DNA of 35,436 nucleotides from Variovorax sp. WDL1 (lineage in GTDB: Bacteria > Pseudomonadota > Gammaproteobacteria > Burkholderiales > Burkholderiaceae_C): contig NZ_LMTS01000124.1 of NCBI RefSeq assembly GCF_001541225.1, forward strand, positions 27,736-63,171, written 5' to 3'. The stretch's first letter is position 1. Each line of letters begins with the position of its first letter. Made by a program: the position numbers and the translations under genes. The notes under the pieces were generated by a model that saw only the letters and a program-made list of their open reading frames with translations, made no database searches and was not told where the DNA came from. This document shows positions 34,118-35,436 of the stretch, in pieces.

Positions 34118-35436
34118 TCAGCGCAGTTGGCCGAGCAGTTGCTTGGCTTCGGCCTTCACTTCGCCCGAGCCCTCGGCGGCCACTTCCTCGACCAGCGAGC
34201 GGGCACCCTCTACATCGCCGAGCGCCTTCAGTTCGCGCGCGAGCGACAACTTGATGGCATGAGGACTTTCGCCGCTTTCCTCGGCCACGGGCTCCAGGCG
34301 GCCGCGCTCAGTGTCGGCGGGGGAGCGCAGCCCGGCCATGGAGCTCATGTCGAACTCGATGAAGCCGGAGTCGCCCGGCAGGCCTGCACGCAGGGTCGCC
34401 GGCTGGCTCATGTCTTCGTTCGAACTCAATGGAGCGCGCACCGTCGTAGGCTCGAGGAAACCGGGGGCGGTGTCGAAGTCGTTGTGCAGGTCGAGCTTGG
34501 CGGTCGGGGCGCTGGGTCCTGAATGGCTTCCATTCGTCAGCGGCGCGCGCGGCGGCTGCGCGGGCACCTGGATCTGCGTTTGCGGGAGGCTGGCGCTGAC
34601 GGGAGCGGGCGCCGGGGGTTTGCTCAGATCCAGGTCGAAATCCAGCGGGGCGACCGAAGGCACGAAGGCCGGGGGCGGCGCGGCGACCACCGGAGCCGGA
34701 GCCGGCGCCGGCGCGGCAGCCTGTGCTGCTGGCGCTGCTGTTGCGGCAGCCAGGGTGCCGGCGAAAGCAGCGGCTTCCGCCGATGTGACGTTTCGGCCGC
34801 CCGATTCGTACAGCGGATTGCCGGGGTCCAGCTCCTTGCCCATCTCCGCCACGCGGTTCCAGTCGCTGCCGGTGCCGCCGGTCAGCTTGTGCACGTCCGA
34901 CGCGAGCGCCTCGTAGGCACGCAGGTCGCGGCGCTTGGTGTGGATCTCGAGCAGCTTGAGGTGGATGGCGGTGCGCTCGGGAGTCACGCGCAGGGCCTCG
35001 CGCAGGATTTCCTCGGCCTGCAGGTCGCGGCCGTAGGCCAGGTAGACGTCGGCCTCGGCCACCGGATCGACATCGCCTGCGTCGAGCTGGCTCGGCGAGT
35101 AGGACAGGGAGGAAACGACCGAATTGCCCCGGTTCTTGGTGTCCACCGACTCGCCACCGCTGGCGCCGAAAAAGGAGTCCTTGGGGATGCGGCTCTCGAG
35201 GAACACGCTCTCGCCGGCTTCGCGACGCTTGCGGCCCAGGACGCGGTAGAGCAGGAAGCCGACCAACAGCGCGATCAGCGCGGCGCCGCCGAGGATCAGC
35301 GGATTCGCGAGCAGCTCGTCCAGGAAGCCGGGGCCGGGAGCAGGAGCGGGCGCCGGGGCCTTGGTGGCGACCGCCGCCGGCGCTGGCGCAGGAGCGGGTG
35401 CCGTTGCGGCGGCGGAAGCAGCTGCCTCGGGTGCGG
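34118..35436 (-). CDS. fimV: FimV C-terminal part, N-terminus beyond window edge
   Basis: The frame is open to the right edge, so only the last ~438 residues are present. In order: a Pro/Ala repeat linker (APAPAPAP), one membrane helix (NPLILGGAALIALLVGFLLYR), a cytosolic section with DVDPVAEADVYLAYGRDLQAEEIL and LKLLEIHTKRRD (TPR-type repeats), ELDPGNPLY, another Pro/Ala-rich linker, and a terminal FimV domain (IKLSLARELKALGDVEGARSLVEEV). FimV organises type IV pili and pole-localised proteins in relatives, with a periplasmic LysM part that would lie outside the window. Confidence 0.9.
   Translation of the reverse strand, partial: APEAAASAAATAPAPAPAPAAVATKAPAPAPAPGPGFLDELLANPLILGGAALIALLVGFLLYRVLGRKRREAGESVFLESRIPKDSFFGASGGESVDTKNRGNSVVSSLSYSPSQLDAGDVDPVAEADVYLAYGRDLQAEEILREALRVTPERTAIHLKLLEIHTKRRDLRAYEALASDVHKLTGGTGSDWNRVAEMGKELDPGNPLYESGGRNVTSAEAAAFAGTLAAATAAPAAQAAAPAPAPAPVVAAPPPAFVPSVAPLDFDLDLSKPPAPAPVSASLPQTQIQVPAQPPRAPLTNGSHSGPSAPTAKLDLHNDFDTAPGFLEPTTVRAPLSSNEDMSQPATLRAGLPGDSGFIEFDMSSMAGLRSPADTERGRLEPVAEESGESPHAIKLSLARELKALGDVEGARSLVEEVAAEGSGEVKAEAKQLLGQLR

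Noticed and set aside
35341..35436. Pro/Ala repeat at the right edge as a satellite or repeat element
   Set aside because: It is the in-frame linker of FimV; the repetition comes from the protein sequence.

Overview
The window is GC-rich bacterial chromosome packed with housekeeping genes. Gene content and order point to a betaproteobacterium of the order Burkholderiales, probably a Comamonadaceae relative (Variovorax, Ramlibacter or similar). This rests on recognised families and on the characteristic runs yceD-rpmF-plsX-fabHDG-acpP-fabF-rpoE-rseAB-degP-lepA-lepB-rnc-era-recO-pdxJ-acpS-nagZ and fimV-truA-trpF-trpB-trpA-accD. I see no mobile element, CRISPR array, rRNA, tRNA or phage gene, and no block of foreign-looking composition.

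Layout. (1) 1-2852 (+): the 3' part of rluC, a HAD phosphatase, a lone Rieske ferredoxin-like protein and an SppA-type signal peptide peptidase, almost without gaps. (2) 5346-2853 (-): maf/yceF, an RsmI-like methyltransferase and an MFS transporter. The MFS stop codon abuts the sppA stop. (3) 5385-11847 (+): yceD, rpmF and the fatty-acid synthesis cluster plsX-fabH-fabD-fabG-acpP-fabF. An intrinsic terminator after rpmF ends at the plsX start codon. (4) 11861-16284 (+): a small two-helix membrane protein, sigma factor rpoE, anti-sigma rseA, rseB and the periplasmic protease degP/mucD, closed by a terminator. (5) 16285-16804: the only long gap, holding two terminators, a possible small RNA or lepA leader, a short palindrome and two helically phased DnaA-box-like 9-mers. 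(6) 16805-24732 (+): lepA, lepB, a DUF4845 gene, rnc, era, recO, pdxJ, acpS and nagZ, mostly joined by 4-bp start/stop overlaps. (7) 28778-24739 (-): a Lon-N-domain protein, lysS, a YegD-like Hsp70 and a YgjP-like HExxH metalloprotein, the last three chained by 4-bp overlaps. (8) 28828-29388 (+): yggT. (9) 35436-29394 (-): the 3' end of fimV, truA, trpF, trpB, trpA and accD.

How the genes work together. Region 3 makes acyl-phosphate and elongates acyl-ACP. AcpS in region 6 activates the AcpP of region 3, and AccD in region 9 is part of the enzyme supplying malonyl-CoA. Region 4 is a complete sigma-E envelope-stress module directly downstream of fatty-acid synthesis. Region 6 combines translation (LepA), export (LepB), RNA processing and ribosome assembly (Rnc, Era), repair (RecO), vitamin B6 synthesis and wall recycling (NagZ).

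I found no clearly new multi-gene system. The most interesting signals are regulatory: a long hairpin plus a 30-codon ORF running into the rnc start codon, the terminator overlapping the plsX start, the degP-lepA intergenic region, a stem-loop against the trpB start, a sigma-E-like promoter inside the gene before rpoE, and the Hsp70/metalloprotein pair coupled to lysS.
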